Shown here: in pieces, positions 1-9,249 of the stretch
Numbering within the stretch: position 1 is the stretch's first letter
How the letters are laid out: each line of letters starts with the position of its first letter
Origin: Knufia peltigerae
Lineage: Eukaryota; Ascomycota; Eurotiomycetes; Chaetothyriales; Trichomeriaceae
Assembly: GCA_030247855.1 (NCBI GenBank)
Contig: JAPDRN010000199.1
Span: 1 to 46,188 of the forward strand
Reading direction: 5' to 3'
DNA: 46,188 bases
Position numbers and translations under genes: made by a program
The notes under the pieces: model-generated
Told to the model about the DNA's origin: nothing
The model's database searches: none
The model's input: the letters and a program-made list of their open reading frames with translations, nothing else

Positions 1-161
1 GGCCGATGCGCATCGAAAGCTCCGGGATCGGTAGAAGCGGCAGTGTATGTCGCTATTGACGGTTTCGGAGGGTTTTACAAGTTTCCTCATTGTTGCTGGG
101 AAGTGCGTCGCTAGCGTGGCAGGAGGTCGTACCGCAATGCGGCCTTGCCCCTGCCTGCGTC
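1..161. other. Non-coding left edge upstream of the sensor kinase
   Basis: I see no convincing gene here. A strong AGGAGG at 121-126 sits about 10 bases before an ATG at 137, but that frame closes at 283 without recognisable protein character. The kinase frame can be extended upstream to a TTG at 90, but the extra 24 residues do not look like part of a signal peptide. The promoter of the kinase must lie here or to the left of the window. I could not pick a confident -35/-10 pair. Confidence 0.4.
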
Positions 162-2600
162 ATGAGGATGTCCACCGTGAATGTCGCTGGCCCTCTGGCC
201 CGCATCATCGCCCTGTCGCTGCTGTCGGCGCCGGTCTGGGCCGGACAGTGCGAGGGCCCCATCCTGCTGGCCTATCCTGCTGACCGTGCGCCGTTGTCGT
301 CCAGCCAGGACGACGCGCCACAGGGGCTGGTGGCCGCCTACCTGGCGCTGCTGCAGGATCAGTACCCCACGCTGCGCGCCACACCGGTGGCGGCGACGGC
401 GCTGGCCGCTGCTGCGCTGCCTGCCGGGACCCACGCCGTGCTCGGCTGGCCGCGCGCGCAGACGCCGAAAGGCTGGGTGGCCAGCGTGCCCTACCTGCAG
501 GTGCCGCAGGTGATCGTGCGACGCCCCGATGCGCGGCCGATCATCGGCCTGGATGGACTGCACGGTCGCGGCGTGGCCAGCCCCGACGTCGTGCCGCTCG
601 CTGCCGTGCTGGAAGAGTCGAGCGCGCACGTGCCGCTGCTGCAGGTGGCGGCGTTGGACAAGGCGCTGCAACTGCTGATCAGCGGCCAGATCGATGCCGT
701 GGTGGGCAACCTGGTGGAAGTGGAAGCGGCGCTGCGCGATCAGCCTGGCGCCGCGCTGGACGTGGCGGCGCCAGCCGGCTTCAGCGATGCACTGGTGTTG
801 GCCACGCTGCCGGCCTGCGCGCATCTGGTGGAGCGCTTCAACCTGCTGCAGGCAGGCCTGACGCAGCAGCAGCGCGAGGCATTGCGGGCGCACTGGGTCT
901 CGACATCCCCTCGCCGCGGCCACGCGCTGCCGGTGTCGCCCCTGCGCGGCTTGATCGCGGTGCTGCTGATGCTGCTGACACTGTGCCTGGTGTATGCGTT
1001 CGGCTACTGGCGGCTGCACCGCGAAGGCCTGCGCAGGCAGGCGCTGGAACAGCGCCTGCAGGAGGTCACCGCCAACCTGCCGGCGGTGGTGTACCAGGCG
1101 CGACGCAGCAATACCGGCCAATACAGCGTTCCCCACATTGCCGGCGACGTGCATGCCCTGTTCGGGATCAGCGTGGATACCGCGCGGGTCGACCATGGCA
1201 GCCTGCTGGCGGCAGTCCATCCGCAGGACCGCCGCTCGGTGCTGGCCTGCGTTGACGCGGCCGCGCTGGTGCGTGGGCCCATCGACATCACCTTCCGCAC
1301 GCGCGGCCCGAACGGCTGGCGCTGGGTACGTTCGCACGGGCGACCGATTGCCTGCAGCGACAGCGGCGTGGAATGGAGCGGATACTGGATGGACGTCACC
1401 GAAGCGCGCGCACGTACGCAGGCACTGAATGACGCCCGGCGTAACGCCGAGCAGGATGCCGCCGCCAAGAGCCATTTCCTGGCCACCATGAGCCACGAGA
1501 TCCGCACGCCGATGAGCACCCTGCTGGGAATGCTGGAGCGCTTCGGCAGCAGCGCACTGGATGCGCGCCAGCGCCAGGTACTGGCGACCATCGACGATGC
1601 CGCGCAGATGCTGCGACAGATCCTCGATGACGTGCTGCACAGCCAACGCCTGCAGTCCGGCCCACAGCCACCGCAGTGCCTGCCCACCGACCTGGCCGAG
1701 CTGCTGCGGGCGGTGCAGCGTCTGCTGGTACCGGTGGCGGCAAGCAAGGGACTGCATCTGCGCTGCGAGGTGGATCCAACGCTGCAGCGTGGCTCGTTGG
1801 CCGATGCGCTGCGCCTGCGCCAGATCCTGTTCAACCTGGCGGGCAATGCGCTGAAATTCACCCTGCAGGGTGGGGTGGACCTGCAGGTGCGGGTGCTGCA
1901 GCAGCGCGAGCATGGCCAGCAGCTGCGGCTGCAGGTGACCGATACTGGAGTGGGCATCAGCCGCGAGCGCCAGCGGGCGGTGTTCGCCGCGTTTACCCAG
2001 GCCGATGCGTCCACCACCCGGCGCTTCGGTGGCAGCGGCCTGGGCCTGGCAATCTGCCGGGAGCTGGCGGCGTCGATGGACGGGCAACTGCACCTGTGCA
2101 GCACGCCAGGCGCGGGCACCACGGTGTGGCTGGACCTGTACCTGCCGGCCTGCGAGGCGCCATTGGCCGAACAGCCTGGCGATGCGGCTGACCTGCCCGT
2201 GTTGCCGCCGGTGCGGGTACTGGTTGCCGAAGACCATCCCACCAACCTGCAGCTGCTGGTCCAGCGCCTGCAGGAACTGGGACTGCAGGTGCATGCCACC
2301 GCCAACGGCGAGCAGGCATGGCAGGCGTGGCAGGCACAACGCTTCGCGCTGGTCATCACCGACTGCCACATGCCAGGCATGGACGGCTTTGCCCTGGCGC
2401 GCGCGATCCGCGCCGATCCCCGTGCCGATGCGGCAAGGGTGCCGATCATCGCGTTGACCGCCAGCGTGCTCGACAGTACCCGGCAGGCCTGCCTCGACGC
2501 TGGCATTGATCGTTTCATCGCCAAGCTGGTCGACCGCCAGGCACTGCATCCCGCCCTGGCTGCAGTGCTGATGCCGCTCGGTCTGTCAGTGCGCCAGTAA
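162..2600 (+). CDS. Hybrid sensor histidine kinase/response regulator with periplasmic sensor domain (EvgS/BvgS-like)
   Basis: An 812-residue inner-membrane hybrid kinase. From the ATG at 162 (or 168) there is a signal peptide, then a periplasmic region of about 230 residues resembling the solute-binding-type sensor of EvgS/BvgS kinases. A transmembrane helix follows at about 263-284, then a PAS-like domain at about 305-412. The HisKA motif is ATMSHEIRTP with phospho-acceptor His445. The ATPase domain has NALKF near 562, DTGVGIS, and GGSGLGLAIC near 625. A receiver domain spans about 684-805 with phospho-acceptor Asp734 in TDCHMPGMDG. Two oddities: there is no HPt domain after the receiver, and the usual receiver Lys-Pro is Lys-Leu (FIAKLV). 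Only one sensor lobe is present, unlike BvgS, which has two. Without an HPt domain, the phosphorelay must use a partner elsewhere or the receiver is autoregulatory. The last 15 bases overlap the 3' end of convergent gltD. The ligand is unknown. Confidence 0.85.
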   Translation: MRMSTVNVAGPLARIIALSLLSAPVWAGQCEGPILLAYPADRAPLSSSQDDAPQGLVAAYLALLQDQYPTLRATPVAATALAAAALPAGTHAVLGWPRAQTPKGWVASVPYLQVPQVIVRRPDARPIIGLDGLHGRGVASPDVVPLAAVLEESSAHVPLLQVAALDKALQLLISGQIDAVVGNLVEVEAALRDQPGAALDVAAPAGFSDALVLATLPACAHLVERFNLLQAGLTQQQREALRAHWVSTSPRRGHALPVSPLRGLIAVLLMLLTLCLVYAFGYWRLHREGLRRQALEQRLQEVTANLPAVVYQARRSNTGQYSVPHIAGDVHALFGISVDTARVDHGSLLAAVHPQDRRSVLACVDAAALVRGPIDITFRTRGPNGWRWVRSHGRPIACSDSGVEWSGYWMDVTEARARTQALNDARRNAEQDAAAKSHFLATMSHEIRTPMSTLLGMLERFGSSALDARQRQVLATIDDAAQMLRQILDDVLHSQRLQSGPQPPQCLPTDLAELLRAVQRLLVPVAASKGLHLRCEVDPTLQRGSLADALRLRQILFNLAGNALKFTLQGGVDLQVRVLQQREHGQQLRLQVTDTGVGISRERQRAVFAAFTQADASTTRRFGGSGLGLAICRELAASMDGQLHLCSTPGAGTTVWLDLYLPACEAPLAEQPGDAADLPVLPPVRVLVAEDHPTNLQLLVQRLQELGLQVHATANGEQAWQAWQAQRFALVITDCHMPGMDGFALARAIRADPRADAARVPIIALTASVLDSTRQACLDAGIDRFIAKLVDRQALHPALAAVLMPLGLSVRQ

Positions 2601-4031
2601 CCGCGCGATGCTGGCAGCGGCGTCGCGACCTTCGGCCACCGCGGTCACCACCAGGTCGGCACCGCGCACCGCATCGCCCCCTGCGAACAGACGGGGATGG
2701 GCAGTCTGGAAGGGCAGCTTGCCCTTGCCCCCGGCGAGGATGCGGCCATTGGCCTGGCCCTCCACGCCGTGCTCGGCCAGCCACGATGGCACGCTGGGCG
2801 AGAAGCCGAACGCGATGATCACCACGTCCGCTTCCAGCAGCGACTCGCTGCCCTCGATCTGCACCGCGTTCTGGCGGCCGTTGGCATCAGGCTCGCCCAA
2901 GCGCGTCTCGATGACGGTAACCCCGATCACTTCGTCATCGGCACCGGCTTCGATCGACAGCGGCTGGCGGTTGAACAGGAAGCGCACGCCTTCCTCGCGT
3001 GCATTGGCCACTTCGCGCGCGCTGCCCGGCATGTTGGCTTCGTCGCGGCGGTAGGCGCAGGTGACCTTGGCGGCACCCAGTCGCACCGCGCTGCGCACGC
3101 AGTCCATGCCGGTGTCGCCACCGCCGAGGACCACCACGCGCTTGCCATTGAGGTCGGGCAGGGCGATCTGGTCTTCCCAGCCGGCGATCGGGCGGCCCTG
3201 CGGATCATCGCCGCCGACGATGCGGCTGTTCTGCACCAGGAACGGCAATGCGGGCAGCACGCCCTTCAGGTCCTGGCCGTCGAGGCCACCATCGGTGTAG
3301 CGATACGCGCCGGTACCGACGAACACTGCATCATGGCTGTCCAGCAACTGCTGCAGGCTGACGTCGCGGCCGATCTCCACGCCGAGGCGGAACTGCACGC
3401 CCATGCCTTCGAGCACGTCGCGGCGGCGGCGGATCACGTCCTTGTCCAGCTTGAAACTGGGGATGCCGAACTGCAGCAGGCCACCGACCTGCTCGTAGCG
3501 GTCGTAGACCACCGCGGTGATGCCGGCATGCGCCAGGCGGTCGGCACAGGCCAGGCCTGCCGGGCCGGCACCGATCACCGCCACCGTGTGGCCGGTGGGC
3601 TGCACCGCCGTCATGTCCGGCCGCCAGCCGGTGGCCAGTGCAGTGTCGACGATGTATTTCTCCACCGCGCCGATGGTGACCGCGCCAAACTCCTCCAGCG
3701 TGCAGCTGCCTTCGCACAGACGGTCCTGCGGGCACACCCGGCCGCACACTTCCGGCAGCGGGTTGGTGCTGTGGCACAGCGTGGCCGCTTCATGGATGCG
3801 GTTTTCCTGCACCAGCTGCAGCCATTGCGGAATGGCGTTGTGCACCGGGCACTTCCAGCTGCAGTACGGGTTGCCGCAGTCCAGGCAACGGCCGGCCTGG
3901 TACTGCGCGTCTTCCTTGCCGAACTTTCCGTACAACTCACCCCAGTCGCCGGAGGTGCGCAGCTCAACCGGGATGCGCTGCGGCATGGTCCGGGGCAGAT
4001 CGAGGAATTGGAAGGCGTGCTTGCGGCTCAT
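2586..4031 (-). CDS. gltD: Glutamate synthase (NADPH) small subunit GltD
   Basis: A 481-residue FAD/Fe-S subunit that takes electrons from NADPH and passes them to GltB, for synthesis of two glutamates from glutamine and 2-oxoglutarate. Two N-terminal cysteine clusters for [4Fe-4S] centres are visible: C49, C52, C57, C61 and C96, C100, C106, C110. The FAD dinucleotide-binding motif GAGPAG is at 154-159, and a second Rossmann motif (VVVLGGGDTGMD) for NADPH lies near 295. The C-terminus carries the family signature AGGDAVRGADLVVTAVAEG. I chose the ATG at 4031 (MSRKHAFQFL), which matches family N-termini; the frame runs upstream into the repeat region, which is unlikely to be translated. It lies 85 bases downstream of gltB in the same direction, with two SMAG repeats in between, so the two are probably co-transcribed. 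The stop overlaps the convergent kinase gene by 15 bases. Confidence 0.95.
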   Translation of the reverse strand: MSRKHAFQFLDLPRTMPQRIPVELRTSGDWGELYGKFGKEDAQYQAGRCLDCGNPYCSWKCPVHNAIPQWLQLVQENRIHEAATLCHSTNPLPEVCGRVCPQDRLCEGSCTLEEFGAVTIGAVEKYIVDTALATGWRPDMTAVQPTGHTVAVIGAGPAGLACADRLAHAGITAVVYDRYEQVGGLLQFGIPSFKLDKDVIRRRRDVLEGMGVQFRLGVEIGRDVSLQQLLDSHDAVFVGTGAYRYTDGGLDGQDLKGVLPALPFLVQNSRIVGGDDPQGRPIAGWEDQIALPDLNGKRVVVLGGGDTGMDCVRSAVRLGAAKVTCAYRRDEANMPGSAREVANAREEGVRFLFNRQPLSIEAGADDEVIGVTVIETRLGEPDANGRQNAVQIEGSESLLEADVVIIAFGFSPSVPSWLAEHGVEGQANGRILAGGKGKLPFQTAHPRLFAGGDAVRGADLVVTAVAEGRDAAASIARLLAH

Positions 4032-4056
4032 GGCGGGCTCTGTGGTGTTTTCCGGT

Positions 4057-4079
4057 TGCCGGCCAGCGGCCGGCACTAC
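4057..4079 (-). repeat. SMAG (GTAG-type) repeat between gltB and gltD, copy 1
   Basis: On the minus strand this reads GTAG followed by TGCCGGCCGCTGGCCGGCA, the canonical SMAG palindrome of S. maltophilia. It lies in the transcribed gap between gltB and gltD and would form a GC-rich hairpin in the mRNA. SMAG-like REP elements are known to affect mRNA stability and differential expression within operons; any such effect here is inference. Confidence 0.85.
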
Positions 4080-4091
4080 GTGATCCTGGGT

Positions 4092-4114
4092 TGCCGGCCA
4101 GCGACCGGCAGTAC
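4092..4114 (-). repeat. SMAG repeat between gltB and gltD, copy 2 (variant head)
   Basis: This is the same palindrome type as copy 1 and in the same orientation, but the head reads GTAC instead of GTAG and one stem base differs (TCGC for CCGC). It ends two bases before the gltB stop codon. Together with copy 1 it forms a direct tandem of SMAG elements spaced 35 bases apart. Confidence 0.75.
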
Positions 4115-4116
4115 CG

Positions 4117-5793
4117 TTATGCGGCGCGTCGCAGGGTTTCGGTCAGCGACTCGATGCTGGCGGCCTTGGGTTTGACCAGCCAGAACTTGCCGATGTAATC
4201 GCGGAACTCATCCATGATCTGCTGCGCCCAGATGCTGCCGGTCAGCTCGCGATGACGGCCGATCAGGCGGTGCAGATGCTGGCGGTAGTTCTCGAAACCT
4301 TCGGCGGACACGCGATGGATGTCGATCAGCTCGTGGTTGTAGCGGTCGACGAAATCGCGGTCCACGTCCAGCACGTAGGCCAGGCCGCCGGTGAAGCCGG
4401 CGCCGAAGTTGAGGCCGACCTTGCCCAGCACCAGCACCACGCCGTCGGTCATGTACTCGCAGCAGTGATCGCCTGCGCCTTCCACCACCGCCAGTGCACC
4501 GGAGTTGCGCACGGCGAAGCGTTCACCGGCACGGCCGGCGGCGAACAGCTCGCCACCGGTGGCGCCGTACAGGCAGGTGTTGCCGATGATCGCGGTGCTG
4601 CGTGCCTCGAAGCGTGCGCCACGCGGCGGACGCACTACCAGGCGGCCACCGGCCATGCCCTTGCCGACGTAGTCGTTGGCTTCACCTTCCACTTCCAGGT
4701 GCAGGCCGCCGACGTTGAAGGCACCGAAGCTCTGCCCGGCGCTGCCACGGAAGCGCAGCTCCAGCGGCGATTCGGCCATGCCCTGGTTGCCGTGCGTGCG
4801 TGCGACGGCGCCGGCCAGGCGGGTGCCGATGCTGCGGTCGGTGTTGTGGATCAGGAAGCGATGCTCGCCACCGCGCTTGTGTTCGATGGCCTCGGCCAAC
4901 AGGCCGTCCATCTGCGTGGCCAGGCTGTCCGGAGATTCATACAGGCGCTGTGCGGCGCAGTGGCTGCCCGGGTAACTGGCGTCGGCCAGCAGCCGCGACA
5001 GATCCACGCGCACATCCTCGCGCGGCGAGACCTCAAGCTGGCGCAGCAGGTCGGTACGGCCGACGATCTCCTGCAGCGAGCGTGCGCCCAGCACCGACAG
5101 CCAGCCGCGCACTTCTTCGGCCAGCAGACGGAAGAAGTTCTCCACGCGCTCGGGTTGGCCGGTGAAATGGTTCTCGCGCAGGCGCTCGTCCTGGGTGGCC
5201 ACGCCGGTGGCGCAGTTGTTGAGGTGGCAGATGCGCAGGTATTTGCAACCCAGCACGATCATCGGCGCGGTGCCGAAGCCGAAGCTGTCCGCACCCAGCA
5301 GCGCCGCCTTGACCACGTCCAGGCCGGTCTTCAGGCCGCCGTCGGTCTGCAGCAGGGTGCGCCCGCGCAGATCGTTGGCCACCAATGCCTGGTGCGCCTC
5401 GGCGATGCCCAGTTCCCACGGCACGCCGGCATAGCGGATCGAGCTGACCGGCGACGCACCGGTGCCGCCGTCGTAGCCGGAAATGGTGATGAGGTCGGCA
5501 CCGGCCTTGACCACGCCCGCGGCGATCGTGCCGACGCCGGCATGGCTGACCAGCTTCACCGACACCAGCGCGGTCGGGTTGACCTGCTTGAGGTCGTAGA
5601 TCAGCTGCGCCAGGTCTTCGATGGAGTAGATGTCGTGGTGCGGCGGCGGCGAGATCAGGCCGATGCCGGGCTTGGCATAGCGCAGCCGCGCGATCAGTTC
5701 ATTGACCTTGTGCCCGGGCAGCTGACCGCCTTCTCCGGGCTTGGCGCCCTGGGCGACCTTGATCTGCAGCACTTCGGCATTGACCAGGTATTC

Positions 5794-5832
<39 letters not shown>

Positions 5833-8571
5833 CTTGCTGCGCTTGTCGGTGCCATAGCGCGCCGGGTCTTCGCCACCTTCGCCGGAATTGCTGCGGCCAC
5901 CAAGGCGGTTCATCGCAATGGCCAGCGCTTCATGTGCCTCGGGCGAAAGCGCACCGAGGCTGATCGCTGCGGTATCGAAGCGCGGGAACAGCTCGCTGGC
6001 CGGTGCGACGTCGTCCAATGGCGTCGGCGTCGCCGCCGGCACCAGCTGCAGCAGGTCGCGCAACGCCGAGGGCGGGCGCGCATGCACGGCGTCGCAGTAC
6101 TGCTGCCACGCACGCGGGTCTCCGCTGCGCGCCGCGCGCTGCAGAGTGGTCACCACGTCCGGGTTGTACATGTGGTATTCGCCGCCGTGCACATACTTCA
6201 GCAGGCCGCCGACATCCACGCCCTGCTGCGCATCCCAGGCCTGCGCGCACAGTTCACGTGCATCGGCGTCCAGCCGCGTGAAACCGGCGCCGCCGATGCG
6301 CGAGGCGGTATCGGGGAAGCACAGGTCGACGACCTCCGGCTCCAGGCCGATGATCTCGAACAGCTGTGCACCGCGATAGCTGGCCACGGTGCAGATGCCC
6401 ATCTTCGAGATGATCTTCGACAGGCCTTTGTAGATGCCCTTGCGGTAGCGGCGGCCGATCTGCGACTGCTCGCCGCCCTTGCTGAGCTTGAGGATGCCGC
6501 GACGGCCCAGGTCGAACAGGGTCTGGTAGGCCAGATACGGGTACACCGCCGTGGCACCGAAGCCGAGCAGGCAGGCCATGTGGTGCGCATCGCGCGCGGT
6601 GCCGGTCTCGACGATCAGGTTGACGTCGCAGCGCAGGCCCAGCCGCGACAGGTGGTGGTGGACCGCACTGGTGGCCAGCAGCGCATGCACCATCGGCCGC
6701 CCGGCCACCGGGTAGCGGTCGGACAGCAGCAGCATCACCATGCCATCGCGCGCGGCCTGTTCGGCTTCGGCGCAGATGCGTTCGATGCCTGCACGCAGGC
6801 CTTCCTCTTCGCTGTAGGACAGGTCGAGCAGGCGGTTGGCCTGTACGTACTGGTCCATCTTCAGCAGCTGGCGCAGCTTGCGCTGGCTCAGCACCGGCGA
6901 ATTGAGGATGACGTGGTTCACCGTCTCCGGGCCGGCATGGAAGATGTTGGTCTCCTTGCCGAGCTGGGTGGACAGGGACATCGCGCAGTCTTCGCGCAGG
7001 GGGTCGATCGGCGGGTTGGTGACCTGCGCGAAGGCCTGGCGAAAGTAGTCATACAGCGGACGGCTGCGCTGGCTGAGCACGGCCATCGGCGTGTCATCGC
7101 CCATCGAGCCGGTGGCTTCCTGTTCGGTCTCGGCCAGCGGCCGCAGCACCTGCTCCACTTCCTCGCTGCTGAGCTGGTACAGCTTGTGGTAACTGCGCAG
7201 GGTGCTTTCGTCGAACGGCTCTTCCACCAGCGAGGGGTCGATCAGTTCGGTCTGCAGGTAGGTGACGCCCTGCTGCAGCCACTGCTTGTACGGCGCACGG
7301 CCGCGGTTGATGCGATCGATGGCCTCCGAATCGAGCAGGTCACCGCGCTTGAGGTCGATGGCGATCATCTCGCCCGGACCGAGCTTGCCCTTGCGCACCA
7401 CGCGCTCGGTCGGGACTTCCCAGACGCCCGCTTCGGAGGCGACCAGGAAGTGGCGATCGGCAGTCAGCATCCAGCGCGCCGGGCGCAGGCCGTTGCGGTC
7501 GAGGGTGCACACTGCGTAGCGGCTGTCGCAGGCGACGATGCCGGCCGGGCCGTCCCACGGCTCGCTGTTGAGGCCGTGAAACTCGTAGAACGCAGCCAGG
7601 TCCGGGTCCTTGAATTCCAGCGACTGCGTGGCCGGCGGCACCAGGATGCGCAGGGCCTGGATCAGTTCCATACCCGCAGACACCATCAGTTCCAGCATGT
7701 TGTCCAGGCTCTGCGAATCCGAGCCGTGCATGGAGATGACCGGGTCGAACTCGCCGATGTCGAAGCGTGGCGTCTTCCACACCTTGCTGCGCGCCTGCGC
7801 CCAGCGGCGGTTGCCTTCGATGGTGTTGATCTCGCCGTTGTGGGCGAGCATCCGGAACGGGTGCGCCAGCGGCCAGCGCGGCAACGTATTGGTGGAGAAG
7901 CGCTGGTGGAACACGATGGCGCTGGAGGCCAGTTCGCGGCGCTGCAGGTCAGGGAAGAAGCGGCTGAGCTTGTCCGGCAGCACCATGCCCTTGTAGCTGA
8001 TGGCATTGGGGCTGAGCGTGGTGACGTAGTAGTCGGCGTACGCACGCAGCAGCTGTTCGCTGCGGCGACGGGCCAGGAACAGGGCCAGGCCGAAGCCGGC
8101 GTCATCCTGGCCGACGCCGGCATCGACGAATACCTGTTCGATGCGCGGCAGGGTGTCGCGCGCCAGTTGCCCGCAGACGCTGTCGTCGGTCGGTACTTCG
8201 CGCCAGCCGGCCACCTTGCAGCCGACCGCCTCGATCTGCTGCTGCAGCTGTGCACGGCAGGCCTGCGCGGCGTCGGCATCGTGCGGCAGGAACACCAGGC
8301 CGGCGGTGAAGCGCGCGCCGACGGCAATGCCCGCTTCACTGGCCAGCAGTTTCAGGAAGGCATCGGGGCGGCGCAGCAGCAGGCCGCAGCCATCACCGGT
8401 CAGGCCGTCGGCGGCGACACCACCACGGTGGGTCATGCGCGAAAGCGCGGCGATGGCGGTATCGACCAGCAGGCGCGAAGGCTGGTCGTCGAGCTGGGCG
8501 ACCATGCCAAATCCACAGGCATCGCGCTCGGAGCGCGGGTCGTAAAGCCCTTGGCGGTTGCGGGGGGCCAT
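4117..8571 (-). CDS. gltB: Glutamate synthase large subunit GltB
   Basis: A 1484-residue large subunit, the usual length for the family. It hydrolyses glutamine and transfers ammonia through an internal tunnel to 2-oxoglutarate. Start: ATG at 8571, preceded by GAGG (gaggtagag), giving an 18-residue propeptide before Cys19 (DACGFGMV). Cys19 is the class II amidotransferase nucleophile exposed after processing. Domain order: amidotransferase about 19-430, central domain about 470-760, FMN-binding synthase domain about 820-1190, and the C-terminal Gly-rich GXGXG beta-helix from about 1240. The [3Fe-4S] cysteines appear as C-x5-C-x4-C in GCKYLRICHLNNCATG at about 1107-1118. It is followed by gltD; the gap carries two SMAG repeats. 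Nothing looks broken. Confidence 0.97.
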
Positions 8572-8711
8572 CTCTACCTCGATGCAGATTGAAATGAACG
8601 GGGACACTCCTGCCCGCTCAATCCCTGGAGCGCATCGTGAGGCCACCGGATGCCTCGACTAGATCACAGGTTGCTGCAACGCCGCAATACACGGTTGCAG
8701 GCGCAACCAAA
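8572..8711 (-). promoter_or_regulatory. gltB upstream region
   Basis: This is the stretch between the terminator hairpin of the I78 gene and the gltB start, and it must carry the gltBD promoter. I could not identify a convincing sigma-70 or sigma-54 promoter by eye. The only clear signal is the GAGG ribosome-binding site just before the ATG. Confidence 0.4.
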
Positions 8712-8735
8712 GCGCCGGCAAACGCTTGCCGGCGC
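8712..8735 (-). terminator. Rho-independent-type terminator of the first I78 lipoprotein gene
   Basis: A perfect 10-bp stem (GCGCCGGCAA paired with TTGCCGGCGC) with a 4-base loop, nine bases past the stop codon of the gene ending at 8744. In the minus-strand direction it is followed by TTTGGTT, a short U-rich tail. It separates this gene from gltB. Confidence 0.7.
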
Positions 8736-8743
8736 GGGATGGG

Positions 8744-9133
8744 TCAGCCGCAGCGGACGCCGCTGACCACGTCCTTTGCGTCCACCTCGATGTTCAGGCG
8801 GTCGCCCACGAATTCCATCGTGGTGACGTCATTGGGGTGCAGGACGCGCAGCTGGGTCGCGGCGGAATCTTCCTGGGCCTGCTTGCCCAGTGCTTCGGTA
8901 TAGGCCTGGCCGACCAGGCTCTGCACCTGGCTGGCGTCGCAGTTGCCAACCGGCGGTGCTTCGGTGGCCTTGCCGGCTTCGTCGGCCGGGGCCTTGGCGG
9001 CTTCGGCGGCCTGCTGTGCGTGGGCGGTGGCCGAATCCTGCTCATCCAGCGACGGCGCCTGGCAGGCGGTCAGGGCCAGCACGGTCGGCAGCAGCAGGGC
9101 GGAGAGGGAGCGGGCGCGGATCGGGAACGACAT
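8744..9133 (-). CDS. I78-family peptidase inhibitor lipoprotein (copy 1)
   Basis: A 129-residue envelope lipoprotein. The N-terminus is a signal peptide ending in the lipobox LTAC with Cys24 as the lipidated residue. An Ala-rich linker (about 25-60) follows. The C-terminal domain has Cys65 (VGNCDA), RVLHPNDVTTMEFVGDRLNI, and the terminal VRCG (Cys128). This layout, a Cys pair with the chain ending in Cys-Gly, is typical of inhibitor family I78, small proteins that inhibit serine proteases. I chose the second of two adjacent ATGs because GGAG lies five bases upstream of it; the first ATG (9136) is too close. The protein is Asp-rich and acidic. It is divergent from the topoisomerase gene and followed by its own terminator. 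The target protease is unknown. Confidence 0.8.
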   Translation of the reverse strand: MSFPIRARSLSALLLPTVLALTACQAPSLDEQDSATAHAQQAAEAAKAPADEAGKATEAPPVGNCDASQVQSLVGQAYTEALGKQAQEDSAATQLRVLHPNDVTTMEFVGDRLNIEVDAKDVVSGVRCG

Positions 9134-9249
9134 CATGACTCCGGAATGGAAGGGACGGTGAAAGGCCGAGCATAGCGGCGAACCCACCCTCACGTGTTTG
9201 TCTTGCGTTATTGACGTGGCCGCGCCGCGCCGCTCGGCAGACTGACGGC

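Noticed and set aside
47..283. A small frame at the left edge with a good AGGAGG before an internal ATG at 137
   Set aside because: The product has no recognisable features and overlaps the signal-peptide region of the kinase, which has a much better protein character.
4252..8592. A very long open frame on the plus strand opposite gltB
   Set aside because: It is a GC-rich mirror frame of a well-conserved gene. Its translation is rich in Gln, His, Ala and Val repeats with no family motif, and it has no ribosome-binding site.
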